A stretch of DNA of 64,000 bases from Erythrophleum ivorense (lineage: Eukaryota; Streptophyta; Magnoliopsida; Fabales; Fabaceae). The position numbers and the translations under genes are program-made. The stretch spans positions 27,128,773-27,192,772 of the forward strand of contig JAIUCV010000007.1 in the NCBI GenBank assembly GCA_026724425.1. The letters run 5' to 3'. Positions 33,151 to 45,562 of the stretch are shown piece after piece. The notes beneath the pieces were generated by a model that did not search any database, was not told where the DNA came from, and saw only the letters and a program-made list of their open reading frames with translations. Numbering within the stretch: the stretch's first letter is position 1; every line of letters starts with the position of its first letter.

Positions 33151-35163
33151 GGTAGCTGTAATGCTAAGTTACTGCACATGTGTGGATCATTACAATGCGT
33201 GGGGGGAAGAGTAAAGAATAAGCCAACTATAGCTTGAGCTTTGAATATAAACTTATAAAAAAAAATTATAGGATGTAAAGCAATTTAAATTGAAATATCA
33301 AAAGAAGTAGACAAAACAATTTTAACTATATGAAGAAAGCTAGAAGTTACTCAGTTAAGGACATGTCCCAAAAAAAAAAAATTAATGAATGTTTTTGTTA
33401 TCGGAAATTAATTACTTGAGTAAATTATTTATGATTTATAAATCTTAGATGTTATAGCAACAACATAAGATCACCAATCTGATTTTAAAGGATGGAGTGG
33501 AAGTATAATAATAGTCCAAGATGGCCTCTTACCAAGAAATTGCAGAGAAATGGGTGGGGACACTTCAGGACAAAATTCTTAGGGTAGATCCCTAATCTTT
33601 TTTCTCCCCGGTAAATAATATCATATAGCGCATATCTACTAAAAGATTAATGTCTCAGTAAGGGATGTGAATGCAGTCATAACAGAATTATCATAGGGAT
33701 CAATTTGCCATTGCTAAGCGCTGACTGGAGGGACCTTGTTTGCAGCTCTTATGCAAGCAAATGTATCATGTCTTGGTGTCTTCTCTAAACAGGATTGGGT
33801 TTTACCTTTGTCTCATCATCTCTGCATTTTTTGGGTAATTTTGAAATGATTATTGGATCATAAGCTTTTGGTCCCCTTTTCTTATGCCTTGATGAAAATT
33901 AATGGTGATAAATAGAATCTAACGGGGATGGCCTAATAAACTAATCAATGGTTTGAATTAGTTTTCATTTATTCTTCTGTAGAAAATGACAATCTAACAT
34001 GATTGTGAGGACTGGATCACTCATTCTCTCACCCTATACCATACTTTTCTCACATTGTGATGGCGGTTTCAGTCTAAAAGAAACACTTTATAATAGAGAA
34101 TGAAATGATAGAATAGTTTCATGTTATATAAACTAACTTTCATGCACAAGATTCCAAGGTACATGACATACAAAACTAACCCCTGGCCCCCTGTTGAGAG
34201 CCCTATAAGGGTGCAGTTAAGGATTAAGGAGTAGATGTGTGCAAGTGTTGTTATCAATTTAGATGTTATTATCATCCCTCTTAAGTGCTACAGAGAAGAG
34301 TAGTTTTTTTTTTCAATGGTTTACTTTTGTGCCAGCGATGTGTTTATTTCTGTTAAGAAAATAGTCCTTCTTTCTCTTAGCAGTTCCTGTTTATTTTAGC
34401 TTCCTACAAGGAATTTCGATCCTTTTTTTTTTTCTCTGGGTATTTGGTGTAAGTTGCTTGTACTATTTTCTTTTGGGGCTTGGGAAACGGGCTATTTGTT
34501 AGGACTGATAAAACATGAGGCTTTAAATTATGGCTGTGTGGATAAAGTGAATTTCAATTACATCTGATATTATTGTGAAAGGCACTTTTTTTTTTCTTTA
34601 TTTCTTTACATACAGAAAACAAAATAGAAGAATACTATATATGATTGTGAAGCATAATTAAGAACAGCTTGATTAACTGAAACACTCACCTCTTACTTTT
34701 AAGTCAAACACTTAGCTCAATCACAATATGGAGAATGTACCTCTAGAGGTGGTCGATTATATTGGAGAACAGCTGAAAAATTTACTATTCTATAAAGAAA
34801 GGAGAACATTCTAAAAATTATAGAAAATGTAATTGTTCTGGTAGAGTTCATGGTTCTTACAGCCTATTCATGTGTTAGTTTGACTTGTGGCTATATTTTT
34901 CAATTTTGGTTCAAATTTTTAGTTAATTAATTTAAATCTAAATTGAATAATAGACTTTGTACAATTTTGTGGTCAAATTGAACTAGTTCAATCTAAGTTG
35001 GAGTTCACCAACAACCTATTATCTCTTTTAGTTTGTTATTATTTTTGTCTTTTGCTTTCTAACTTCATTTTTTTGAAGAATTATTAGTAAGTTATAACCT
35101 ATAATATGCTATATATTCTGATGAGAACACTTCGTTTGGAACAAATTCTGGCTATATAGTTAG

Positions 35164-35320
35164 ATTTCAATAACCATGGTAAAAAGTAATTTCATAAGAA
35201 ATAGAACGTAGTTCTAGAAATTATAGGAATAGCATCAGCATGAGACCAAATCTCAATAACCGCGGCATATAGCAATTTCATGAGAAATAGAATGTAGTTC
35301 TAAAAACTATGCGGGAATGA
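35164..35320. repeat. Diverged tandem duplication, period 86 bp
   Basis: Two units share TCAATAACC, AATTTCAT, GAAATAGAA and GTAGTTCTA in the same order, with scattered substitutions. Confidence 0.75.
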
Positions 35321-35598
35321 GATAAATAGATAGAAAATTAATTGCACAGTATTTGAAATAAAATTTGCTGAATTTTGATATGACATTGGGTTACAATTTG
35401 CTTGTGGTGTTCCTTGTTGCTATATGTGAGTATTCATGGAGTTCAAAATGGTCTAGCCATATTTCCATAGTCTATGATTTGGTTCCAGTTGGTTCTAATG
35501 AGTTATCTCTGTTGGAGTTGCTGCATTAATGTTCACTGTATTAAATATTGTCTCAGTTGGTGGTTTTAGAGCTTGTGGCATTGAGTAAAGTTTTTCTT

Positions 35599-35614
35599 CC
35601 CCCCCCCCCCCCCC
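35599..35614. repeat. Poly-C homopolymer
   Basis: An uninterrupted run of 16 C after TTTTTCTT, rare in such AT-rich DNA. Its length may be affected by sequencing or assembly. Confidence 0.9.
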
Positions 35615-36157
35615 TCGAAATGCCTTGGTTTTCTATGTTTATTCGATTTAGTATGAAAGATTCATCAGGATAAATCACTAAGATGCTTTTTGGGTGCTTG
35701 GTGAGTGCAATCAACTAGTAATTTTTTGGCAGCAAAATAAGGTAGTCAAATATAGAATCAAGTGCTACTCTAAGATATCAACATGCTATGAATAGTAACT
35801 TTTTTTTCATAGGTCTTTTGGAAAATCAGAAATGGATATACTAGTGTTGTTTTGTAAGTTGGGCTATTTTAAGGTGTATAAGGAATCCAATTTCTATAAG
35901 ATATTTTACATAATAATCAAGCTTAGAAAAAAAAATTTAGGCTTAGGATTACAAAATAATAAAATTTATGTAATCGAATCAAATTGATAGTTCTGTGATA
36001 GAACCAGAAATTTGGTTATAGTTCCGTCATAAAAGTAAATTTTTGTTTTTATGACCAAAACCAATTTTATGATTTATGTCACTGAACTAGAGTTTTCATT
36101 CACATATAAGAGGGGATATTGAAAAGCTTTGCTATTGTTTATTTTGTAGCTGTAAGT

Positions 36158-39100
36158 ATGGATAAATCTTGGATTAACAAGCTTCGAAACACACCTAAAT
36201 ATGCAATTGGGTTAGAAGGATTTCTTGATTTTGCATTTTTACTTGCATTTTCACATGGGAGAATAAGGTGTTCTTGTTGTCAATGTGAGTTTAGAAAGAG
36301 GGAGACTAAAGAAGTGGTATATAACCACTTGACGTGCTGCCAATTTCCACCATGATATGCTTGTTGCCTATGCCATAGGGAGTTAAGGATAACAAGACAC
36401 CAAGAATCCTTAAATGTTGGGCATGATGATTCTTTTAGTCAAGAAAATTCACCTAGTTATGACTTAATGCATGACATGATCCAAGATGTATTTGGTGTCC
36501 CTAGGGATCAAAGGTTGAAACACTTCCTATATTGAACTTGTAGATGAAGATAACAAGATAGAATGTGAAAGGAACCATAGAGAAAGTGGAGATCATAATG
36601 AATTTATAGATCTAATCAGGAATTGGAATAAGAAATTGTACTAAGGGTGTGCAAAATACTCGAAGTTGTCATTTCTAGTTAAACTTCATTATATCATATG
36701 CTTATGTCAAATAACTAACAAAGCAATGTATACATAAAGTTATTGCAAGATGCTTTTGAGTATGCAAGGATTCCAAGTTCATTCTACAAGGCCAAGAAAA
36801 TAATCAACAAGCTAGGGCTTAATTATGAGAAGATTGATATATATCCAAATGATTGCATGTTGTATTAGAAAGATGATTAAAGTAGAGAAACATGCAGTGT
36901 TTGTTGCACATCTAAATGGAAAGATAAGGGAAATGCTATTGTGTCAATGAATAGTGGTAAAAAGAAAAGAAAAAAATGCAACCAGCAAAAGTTTTACTTT
37001 ATTTGTTGTTGAAACCAAGATTGCAAAGATTGTCTATGTCTCTTAAAACTTCTAAAAACATGAGATTGCATATTGTAGATAGTAATGGTGGTGGTTTCAC
37101 AAGGCATCCTAGAGATTCTAAGGGATGGAAGTTATTTGATACAATTCATCCTAACTTCACTTTATATCCATGCAATGTGTGACTGGGCCTAGCTAGTGAT
37201 GACTTTAATCCATTCAATACCTTGAGTTATTAACTACAACATCTAGCCAGTGGTGCTTACGCCATATGACTTTGCTCTATGGATTTGTATGTAGCAATCC
37301 TTTGTTGTTCTTTCAATGATCATTTTGGATAAGTGAATGCCAGGGAACAATATAGATTTTTTATGTACAACCTTAGATTAAAGAATTGAATTATGGAATG
37401 ATAAGGTGGAAAAATATGATTTATCATCTAATTAGATGTTTATGATGCAAGCAACACTAGTGTAGATGATTAGTGATTTCCCTGGACTTGGCACCCTATA
37501 TGGGTGAAACATAAATATTGGGTTAGACTGTCCTTCTTGTAACTTTGATTCTAAACATTGTCATCTTTGTCATAGCAAAAAATGGCATTTTATGGGCCAT
37601 TGTCATTTTCTAGAAGCTAGACATAGGTTTATATTAAATCAATTTTGATTTGAGGGCAATACTGAATTAAGAAACCCATTAGTCTATTTGTTGGGCTTAT
37701 AAGTTTTGAAACAGGTGGAGCATATTGATGTCACATTTGACAAGAGTCTATAGTTAGATATTGGAGGGAAAGGATCTTGTGGCAAAGATGTTTAATTAAG
37801 TGACTTTCAATTATGGAAAAAGAAGAGTATATATTTTCAACTTCCACACTAAGAGTTCAATTTAGTACAACATAACCCTGATATGATGCATACTATGAAA
37901 AATGTGTGTGACAATGTACTATATACATTGCTTAATGAATCAAGTAAGACAAAAGATCATTTGAATGCTCAAAAAGACTTGCTTTCCTTAATAATCAAAC
38001 TAGAATTATGGCCTGATAAGAATGGAAAATTTCAACTTTCCTAGTACACAATGATAAATGTGGATAAAAATAAATTTCTTATGACCCTAAAAAATGTGAC
38101 CTTGCTTGACAACTATTCTAGCAAAATTCCTAAATGTGTTCATCTCAAACATCGCAAGATTTCTGGATTAAAGAGTCATACTCTTGCATTCTCATAAAGC
38201 AATTGTTACCATTACCATTAGCAATTAGGAAAGTGTTGCTTGACCAGGTGTGTGTGGTGTTAATGGATTTGTGCTTATTTTTTAAGCACCTTTTTGTTAA
38301 AAAGTATTGGTTACTAGAAAACTTAAATAACTCCAAAAGCATATTGTATTAACCTTGTGTTACTTAGAAATGTTTTCCACCCATATTTTTTACAGTCATG
38401 GTTCACTTGACTATTAATTTTGGTTGATTAAGCCAAGTATGGAGATCCTATACATGATCAATGAATGCATCATATAAAGAGGTAAATAATCTATCTTAGT
38501 ATTTTTTTTTTTTGCAAAGATTTTAATTTTATTCCAATTTATATGTTAAATGCTTTGATTGTTCTTAATTCTTTAGACATCTAGAACATTTGAAATCATA
38601 TTTATGTAATAGGGCTTGATTGGAATGATCCATAGTTGAAAGGTATATAGATGAAAAGTGCTTGACATTTTCTTCGAGGTATTTGCTCAAAATTCAGACA
38701 AGATTCAATTAGGTTAAATGTGTTAGTGATGACCCCGATGGTGCTAACCCAGATCAAGTAGAAACTTTTTTCCACAAATAAGGAAACTAGTGGGACAAGC
38801 TAAATATTCCAATCTTACAACTATAGAATTGCATCAAGCACATTGACATGTGTTGTTTAATTATGAACATGTTGCTCGATTTATTAAGTAAGTAAATCAT
38901 ACTCCTTCATTTTAAAATATATTCAAACTTTTATTCATTTAATATTCATTTAATGTAGCAAATTTAAAGAGATTACTAAAAAGAGCCTACAAAGTTGAGC
39001 ATATTCCCTTTGAGTGATTCAGAGGATAGTCTATAAGGAATTTAGTTCATGGTTTCAAGTATGAGTGAGTAACCTTGATAACTTGCTTGAAAAATGTTAG

Positions 39101-39490
39101 ATTAGATTACACATCTAATGCCATAAGTGTTTTCATGTTAGATTAATGATGATAAGAGTAAAATGCATTCAAGTGATATCATCCATCTTACATAAGGCCC
39201 TTTTGTCTAGGCTAGAAGTTTCATTGCACACAATGTCAATGATTTCAAGTTCCACACTCTAGATTGAAAGTAAGGGATGAAGATTGAGAATAGTGGTGTA
39301 TTTGGCACTTATGGAACTAGTAGTTATGCTAGCCCCAATGATAATTGTCTAGCATTTTATGGTATTCCCTACTACAGAAAAATTGGTTGATGTAATAGAG
39401 TTAAATATTATAGTCAATTTAAGATTACTATGTTCAAATGCAAATAGGTTAATATAACAACAAGTAGGAAGCCATGTGATTTAAATTATT
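36158..39490 (+). pseudogene. CACTA TNPD-like transposase pseudogene
   Basis: The start is a transposase-associated domain, MDKSWINKLRNTPKY then GFLDFAF and a Cys/His pattern (CSCCQCEF, HLTCC), open to 36355. The TNP2 transposase region follows: AFEYARIPSSFYKAKKIINK, LLLKPRLQRLSMS and HPRDSKGWKLFDTIHPNF (36976-37182), LGLASDDFNPFN, and CPSCNFDSKHCHLCHSKKWH. Next come HTMKNVCDNVLYTLLNE and ISGLKSHTLAF (near 38150). The C-terminal DUF4216-like part reads NSGVFGTYGTSSYAS and YYRKIG near 39280-39490. The enzyme would cut CACTA ends. Many stops and frameshifts make it non-functional. Confidence 0.85.
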
Positions 39491-40444
39491 TGTAATATTT
39501 AACAAGTAGGAAGCCCACGTGATTTAAGTCAATTGTTACTGAGATTGTCTTTTTTTTTTTTACTTCTTTCTAATTATTATTTTGCATAGTTTTTGTTTTG
39601 TTTCACAAATGAGTTTGGGAAATTTGGTGGGCATGAGATCTAGCTATTTATTACTCTTTAAGATTCATGTCATATTTTATAATTTTTATTAAAAAAAAAA
39701 GAAAAATGGCATGGCATCTAGTTACTAACTTACATAATTTTGGTTATCCAGGTCAGAGGCCTTTTATGTTTAAAAAATAAAATTTTATATTAAAAAAACC
39801 TTGGCTGAGGAGTAAAATGGAAACTTGTAAAAATTATCATTTTTAATGTCAACATAAACAATAAATCATACAAAGATTGTTGCAAAAATGCACATATTTT
39901 TAACTACAGATTAAACAAGAGTAGTATGCTGTGTTTGCAAGGTAATTTTAGAAATTAAGCCCTTATTCATGTTAATTGTTGTTCTTGCCTTGTTTCATAT
40001 TATGAACATTTGTATGCATGACCACATCCTCCCTTTTTCTATTCTAAACATCTTAACAACAAAATAAAAGGGAAAACTTATAAAAGAAAAAATAAATAAA
40101 CAAAATTGGTTTGTCCTTTATCTATGTTAGTTCCTTAGATGTTGTGCTTGTTTTAGTAAATGCTATGACTAGATTGCTAAATTTGGACATATTTTGTATT
40201 TTTTATCTGCATAATAACATTTTACTTGAGTTATATCTGATTATAATGAAGATAAAGAAAGGGATTATAGGCTTCACCAGCAACAATGTAGTGGTTGAAC
40301 TTAAAGGTCTAAGAAAATTTCTATACATATGAAGGGTCTAAAACTTATGCTGATATTAATCCTTCTCATCTATATAAAAAAAAATTAAGCTAATAGGTTA
40401 CTTCATACTTAGTATTTGTTGAATATGTTTTTTTCCTTTTAATT

Positions 40445-42180
40445 ATGCCAAGGGTTAAAAGGTATAAGAAAATGATTAAGGACATTTTATCAACACTAAC
40501 ACCAAATGTAGTAGAAGCACGTGCAAATACTATAAGTTCAGTGCCAATACCTAGTTCACAACTAACTCCCACGCCTAATTTTGATGAACCTCAACCACCA
40601 CCTAATTTAGCACCTACTCTCTTTCCACCACGAGCTCGCATATCCAATGCTGATCCACCTTAATCGCAAACACAGATTACACAACATCCTTTAGCTTATT
40701 AACTCCTATCTAATAAGTATTAAATGGTGGATGTAATAGGTTAGGGTGATTTACATATTTGATACATAATCTTTGTTTCTGATCTACTTGTTTATACTTC
40801 ATATCAATTGCTAAGAAGTTGGAATGTTGGTTCTATTTTGTAGTCATTGGTTAACTTAATATTTGTTATTTTGTTATAATAAAATTCTTCAAATTTCCTA
40901 TTATATAATTTTTTTAGAAGATGGTGTTGTCAAGCAAGCTGAGCTAAAGGTGAAAGACATCGAGGTAATGCCAACTGAGTAGTGGATGGTTCTCCAATTT
41001 AATCAGTCTAATAAAGCAATAGGCTAGTCAGGTGGAATATTGGGAGGCTTTATAAGAGCAATGGTATTAGATGTCAAATTGTTCCTTATAAGCTATGAAA
41101 ACTAGAAACAAGTTCTAAACTGAGCAAATAAAAATACTGTAAAGAGCTTATACAAGTAATAGGTATTGCATTATATATTTATTTGTTTTAACAACAAATT
41201 AGTATGTAATTTAACTAATTCTAGTTGTTATATTATGAAAGGAAAATTTCATTTCAGAGATGTTATTGCGAAATAAAGGATTTTAGTCTTAATTGCTAAG
41301 CATTGGAAGGGCAATCAATCCAATTTGTTCAAAGAATTCTATAAAACAAAATGAAGTAGAGAATGAAATATTTTGGCATATCCCTAGTGGATTATCCAAA
41401 AATAATGGGTAGCTTTTATTAATTAGCGATTGAAACCAGAGACATTGGTAAATGAAAATTTTCTTATAGTCTTAAAAATATTACTATGATACTTAAACTC
41501 TTTATTTGAATTATACAAAATGGGTAGACAAATATTGCCAATAGATAAAAACAAGTAATTCTACACACTAAAAGATCCAATAGCTTCACCTAAAAGAGGC
41601 ATCGAATGGTGGGAGTTTGTACAAATGTCATAAATAATGAAGTGATGTAAAACTAACATTTATTTAATCAATCTTTGAAAAATGAGACTGGTCGACAAGT
41701 GAGCTAGGGTGCCTTCCATATAGAGATACATAGAAAGGATGGTGGCTCATACATCATCGATGTAGCAAAGGCTATTGGTGTAAGTTCAAAATGTGTATAT
41801 TATTATTTTTTTATGATTTTTATAAATTATTTATTTTGGCTAACTTTCTAATAATTGTTTGTAAGAAAGCATTTCTACTCTTGAGTCACAATAAGGTTCA
41901 TCACCTTTAATTTGCCAACATGATCCTTTTGGATAGATTTTAGGCCCAAAGCATTCAAGCAAGGTTCAAAGCCTAAGATTTGGCCCCATGCCATCCCAAG
42001 TCTTTGGAAAAAATCAATACAACCTTGGTAGTGGTGTTTTTGGTAACCAAGGGATGGACACACAGGCTTAGTTGTAATCAAAAGATGATGAAATAGAGGC
42101 ACTAAAGACTTTGTGGAGTACATCTTCAAAAGTGTTTTTGGAAATATACAACCACCACTTGATATTGCACACATTAGCAA
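40445..42180 (+). pseudogene. CACTA TNPA-like second protein, degraded
   Basis: A 72-codon proline-rich opening (40445-40663, with PQPPPNLAPTLFPPRARIS) is followed after a gap by LQFNQSNKAIG and GGILGGFIRAMVLDVKLFLIS near 40990-41090. These match the NxxGQxIG ... LGxxxR pattern of TNPA/plant transposase-associated proteins, which bind subterminal repeats. Further weak pieces (HWKGNQSNLFKEFYKTK, TGRQVS, GAFHIEIHRKDGGSYII) follow to about 41780. Stops occur throughout. Confidence 0.6.
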
Positions 42181-43510
42181 TGCTAAGGTATAAATTTAAT
42201 TTATTTATCTATATTTAATAAATGATATTTGCATTAGAAATTCTCCTTGTTATTGTTGTTAGTATCTTGCTACTTTGATTTTCTAAGGATTGCCCTCACA
42301 TTTGACTTTGCTTATACATACATAATGCTTGATTTGGATCTTTCATTGACCTTTGAGATTTTTAATAACTTCAACTTTTGGATAAAAAGTTGGTTTGGAA
42401 TGCCAACCACTGTCAAATCATTTGTATTCTCTTTTTGTTAGCCTTTTTGCTCTAACTACAAGCTAACTTAATTTATAGATGTATATGTGAGAAATTTTAC
42501 TATCTCAAAAGCTTGAAAAATGGATTTTGTTCTATTTTGATTTTTTTTTCAACTTGATCAATCATTACCAAAATCAATTTAGTTAGCTATTCAATCAAGT
42601 ATAACACAAATTTGTAATTTTGTATATAAATGATATGTATGTTTTGGTTTAGATCTGTTAGTTTCTAAATGGAACTTAATCGTAGATTTTTTTTAAATAA
42701 TAGTCATAGGTAAATTTCTTATTGAAGTTGTCCCTTTTATTGTAGAAACATTAAAAGACATGGACTCATTCAAATTTGTAGGTTTAATTAAAATTATATT
42801 TACTTTGTTGTGCTTTTAATTAATCACAACTCAGTTTTGTCTACTAGACTACATCTTTGGTAATAGTAAGACACTTCCAACCCAACAAGGAAAAGATTCT
42901 ATAAATATGTATTTTATTATTTAGAATAGTTAGGTATATAAAGAAATTTTTACTTTTAGATTCAGAGTTCAAATTCTTATTAATAATGATTCTATAGTTG
43001 TTTTAATATAGGGGGCTTAAAAAGTGATGTTTTGTGAATCATACTTCACATCATATGTGGCTAAAATTCTATTATGCCAGGAATATAGTGATTTCATTGA
43101 AGATAATTGAGAATGTGAAAAATTATTTGTCAGAACTTGCTTTTGATCAATTTGGTCATGGTTTCTTTAGAAATGTTGCTCTGGAAGGATTCACCTTTAT
43201 GTTTAAGTTATAATAAACCTATACGATGCCTTTCTTTTGTTATTATAGGGGTTTGATGAGTATATATAATTCTATATTTGATAGACTATAAAGCACTCAT
43301 TTTTATCCTAGTGGAGGCTTTAATATTAAAATATTTTCCCAATATGTACTTGTGATTTCTCACATGCTGCATATGACTCTCAAATACTATAAAATGTTGA
43401 TAGATGTCTCACCTTGTGCTATAAGTTACTACTTGGTTTTTTGTTCTATGGTTTAGGGTCTCTATACAATTATTTGTTTCCTTGTGATGTGATATTACGA
43501 GTGTCTTTAA

Positions 43511-43528
43511 CTATATATATATATATAT
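43511..43528. repeat. (TA)n microsatellite
   Basis: A TA dinucleotide run of about nine units. Confidence 0.85.
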
Positions 43529-43974
43529 TTCATTAAAGAATGTTGGAGCACAAAGGGATTATAACAAACCTTTTGGTAAAAAGAAAGAACAAGTTTATGT
43601 AATTGGTACAAGAAGAAGCTTACAATTTAAATTAGAATTTCATCTGAATTTTGGCATCAATGTTTTCCTATATGTCTACTTTGATATATAAAATTTTCAT
43701 GATTTGTAGAGCTCATTTGGTAAATTGTTGTATCACTAAAATCCGTATGGATCAAAACATTAGCATAGCATATATTTATGTATTATTTATGATAAAACTA
43801 GAATGCATTCATATTTTCTAATATTTGTAGGCCACTTAGAAAATATAAAGCAATTTCTATTTCATCCTAATTCACAAGTTCTAATTATCTACCTATGGGT
43901 TAATAAACATCATAGCTACATACTTAATTAGAATAGATATTTTTAAATTTATATGTGATCTTTATGTTTATAAA

Positions 43975-44013
<39 letters not shown>

Positions 44014-44018
44014 AGAGA
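43975..44018. repeat. (GA)n microsatellite
   Basis: A long AG dinucleotide run with one break (AGGAG). The overlapping Arg-Glu ORF is an artefact of this repeat. Confidence 0.92.
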
Positions 44019-44490
44019 AAAATGAATGTATACAAAATCATAAAAGATGTGATTGGCTACTCATGAATTTATACATGTTAATCACAAAATATCTAAACTC
44101 ATTATTTGCATTTAAATATACATATATATGTACTAAATGATTTTGTCTTTATGATAATTTAATTAATTCATTCATCAATTAAGCTATGTGATTAACTAAC
44201 AAAAAATTCTCCTTTTAAAATTATTTCATAAATATGCTAAAAATTTGCCTAAGATAATTCTTTCATGACTTAAACAAATTAAATAGTACTAAATAATACT
44301 TTTGCAAAATCCGTAATGTGTCAAAATTATCTAAAATAAATTTTTCACAACTTAAGCAACTTAAATAGCACTAAATAATAAGTTTTCATAATTCATTTTG
44401 GTCCAAAAATCAAGCATGAGTCAAAACAGAAATTAAATTAACCTAAATGACCAAAAATAAATTCTAAGCAAACCAAAAATAGGCTACTGC

Positions 44491-45233
44491 AGTGATATCT
44501 CCAGATTGAGAGAATCCCTTAAGAAAGTTGTGAAGTCTTCAGGTTGAGAGGGCCTGTTGAGAGTGTGGATCATGAGAGGCAATACAAAGAAAGATAAAAA
44601 GTTGTAAAAATATGAAAAGGTTGTGAATATAAAACCTCTGAAGGTTTATGCAATAGCCAATAATGGTCATGGAGAACAAAAGAGTATAGGTTGTCATAAA
44701 GGAAGTGGAATAGGTCATAGTAACTATTTAGTTCAAGGTGATTTTGAAAAAGTTATTAGAGAAACTAAATTTACTTCTGGCAAACCACTTATGTGCAAAA
44801 TATGGTCTAAATCATAAACGCAGTTTCTGGCTAAAGTAAGCATGGTGTAAAGGAAATATATGGATACAAGGTATTTATAAAAAAAAAAAAGAGATAGAAA
44901 ATGAAATTGCATTTCGAGTGATACGACACTTAAAGTATTTTTACAATATTATGATTGAAAATGTGAATTCAAGGGAATTGTTTAATGTCAAATATGAATT
45001 GGAAGATTTGAAAGAGGCTCATAGAGAATTAAGACAAGCTTACAAGAAAGTCAAAGAAGAACTGCTAGCTCTTACAATAGAAAGAGATGTCGAGGGATTT
45101 GGAAACAATGAAGAGGCCATTGCAAGGCAAGAAACAAAAAATGTGATATTTGCTATTTGTAATTTTCCTTCCAGATGTGATCCAAACCAACGTCATTCAT
45201 TGAAAAAAAAATATATTTAAGTTTAAAGGGAGA
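44491..45233 (+). other. Internal part of a small LTR element with unrecognised ORFs
   Basis: Directly upstream of a polypurine tract and LTR start. It holds two open stretches: 44623-44817 (64 codons, with NNGHGEQKSIGCHKGSGIGH) and 44918-45220 (100 codons). The second has a charged helical segment, FNVKYELEDLKEAHRELRQ and so on, that looks like a coiled coil. I recognise no gag or pol motif. The sequence may be a captured host fragment or a degenerate gag. The last bases, AAAGGGAGA at 45225-45233, fit a polypurine tract. Confidence 0.45.
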
Positions 45234-45562
45234 TGTTAGAAATAAGTAAACTTAAATATTGTTTCTTAATATTTTTTGAATTTTCTAGGTGTTTAGAAAT
45301 AAATGAAAACTTTTAGTAGTATGTGTCATGAAATATATGGTTCATGTATATGGAAATATATATTTCATAAATATAATGATTAATAGAGTGAATTTAAGAA
45401 TTTTGAAACATCAGTATAAATAAGAAGTGGGCATTAGTATATGGGATAGAAGAATGAATTAGTAAATTAGTTCATGTTATATTATAAAGTATGGTTTATA
45501 TATTCTTCTTTCATATAATATAGTGATAATGCTCCTCACATATCTTCTTTTGTCTTCCAACA
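45234..45562 (+). repeat. 3' LTR of a small copia-type or TRIM/LARD element
   Basis: Starts TGTTAGAAATAAG and ends TCTTCCAACA, so the ends are inverted TGTTAGAA/TTCCAACA, typical of Ty1/copia LTRs. It is 329 bp long and is preceded by a polypurine tract. No matching 5' LTR is found in the window, so the element is truncated on its left. Confidence 0.6.

Larger units (their letters stand above)
33151..36157. other. Unassigned stretch with short repeats and a small ORF
   Basis: No gene family is recognised. It contains a 24-codon ORF at 33521-33595 (MASYQEIAEKWVGTLQDKIL and four more residues) that looks protein-like but has no identified continuation. It also contains an 86-bp-period duplication at 35164-35320 and a 16-C run at 35599-35614. 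Several pyrimidine tracts before AG could be intron ends, but no exon chain could be built. Confidence 0.4.
36158..42180 (+). mobile_element. En/Spm-like CACTA transposon remnant
   Basis: Two degraded coding regions in the order usual for plant CACTA elements are present: a TNPD-like transposase (36158-39490) followed by a TNPA-like protein (40445-42180). I could not identify the CACTA terminal inverted repeats or a 3-bp target duplication, so the outer limits are those of the coding remnants only. Confidence 0.75.
42181..44490. other. AT-rich stretch without recognised gene
   Basis: No coding motif is seen. It contains a TA run near 43511-43528 and a GA run at 43975-44018. The right end of the CACTA element may lie here, but I could not recognise its terminus. 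Confidence 0.5.

Noticed and set aside
39366..39380. CTACTACAGAAAAA as a possible CACTA-type terminus
   Set aside because: It lies between TNPD- and TNPA-like coding remnants, lacks the CACTA start, and has no inverted partner.
43955..44140. Arg-Glu repeat ORF
   Set aside because: Translation of the (GA)n microsatellite.
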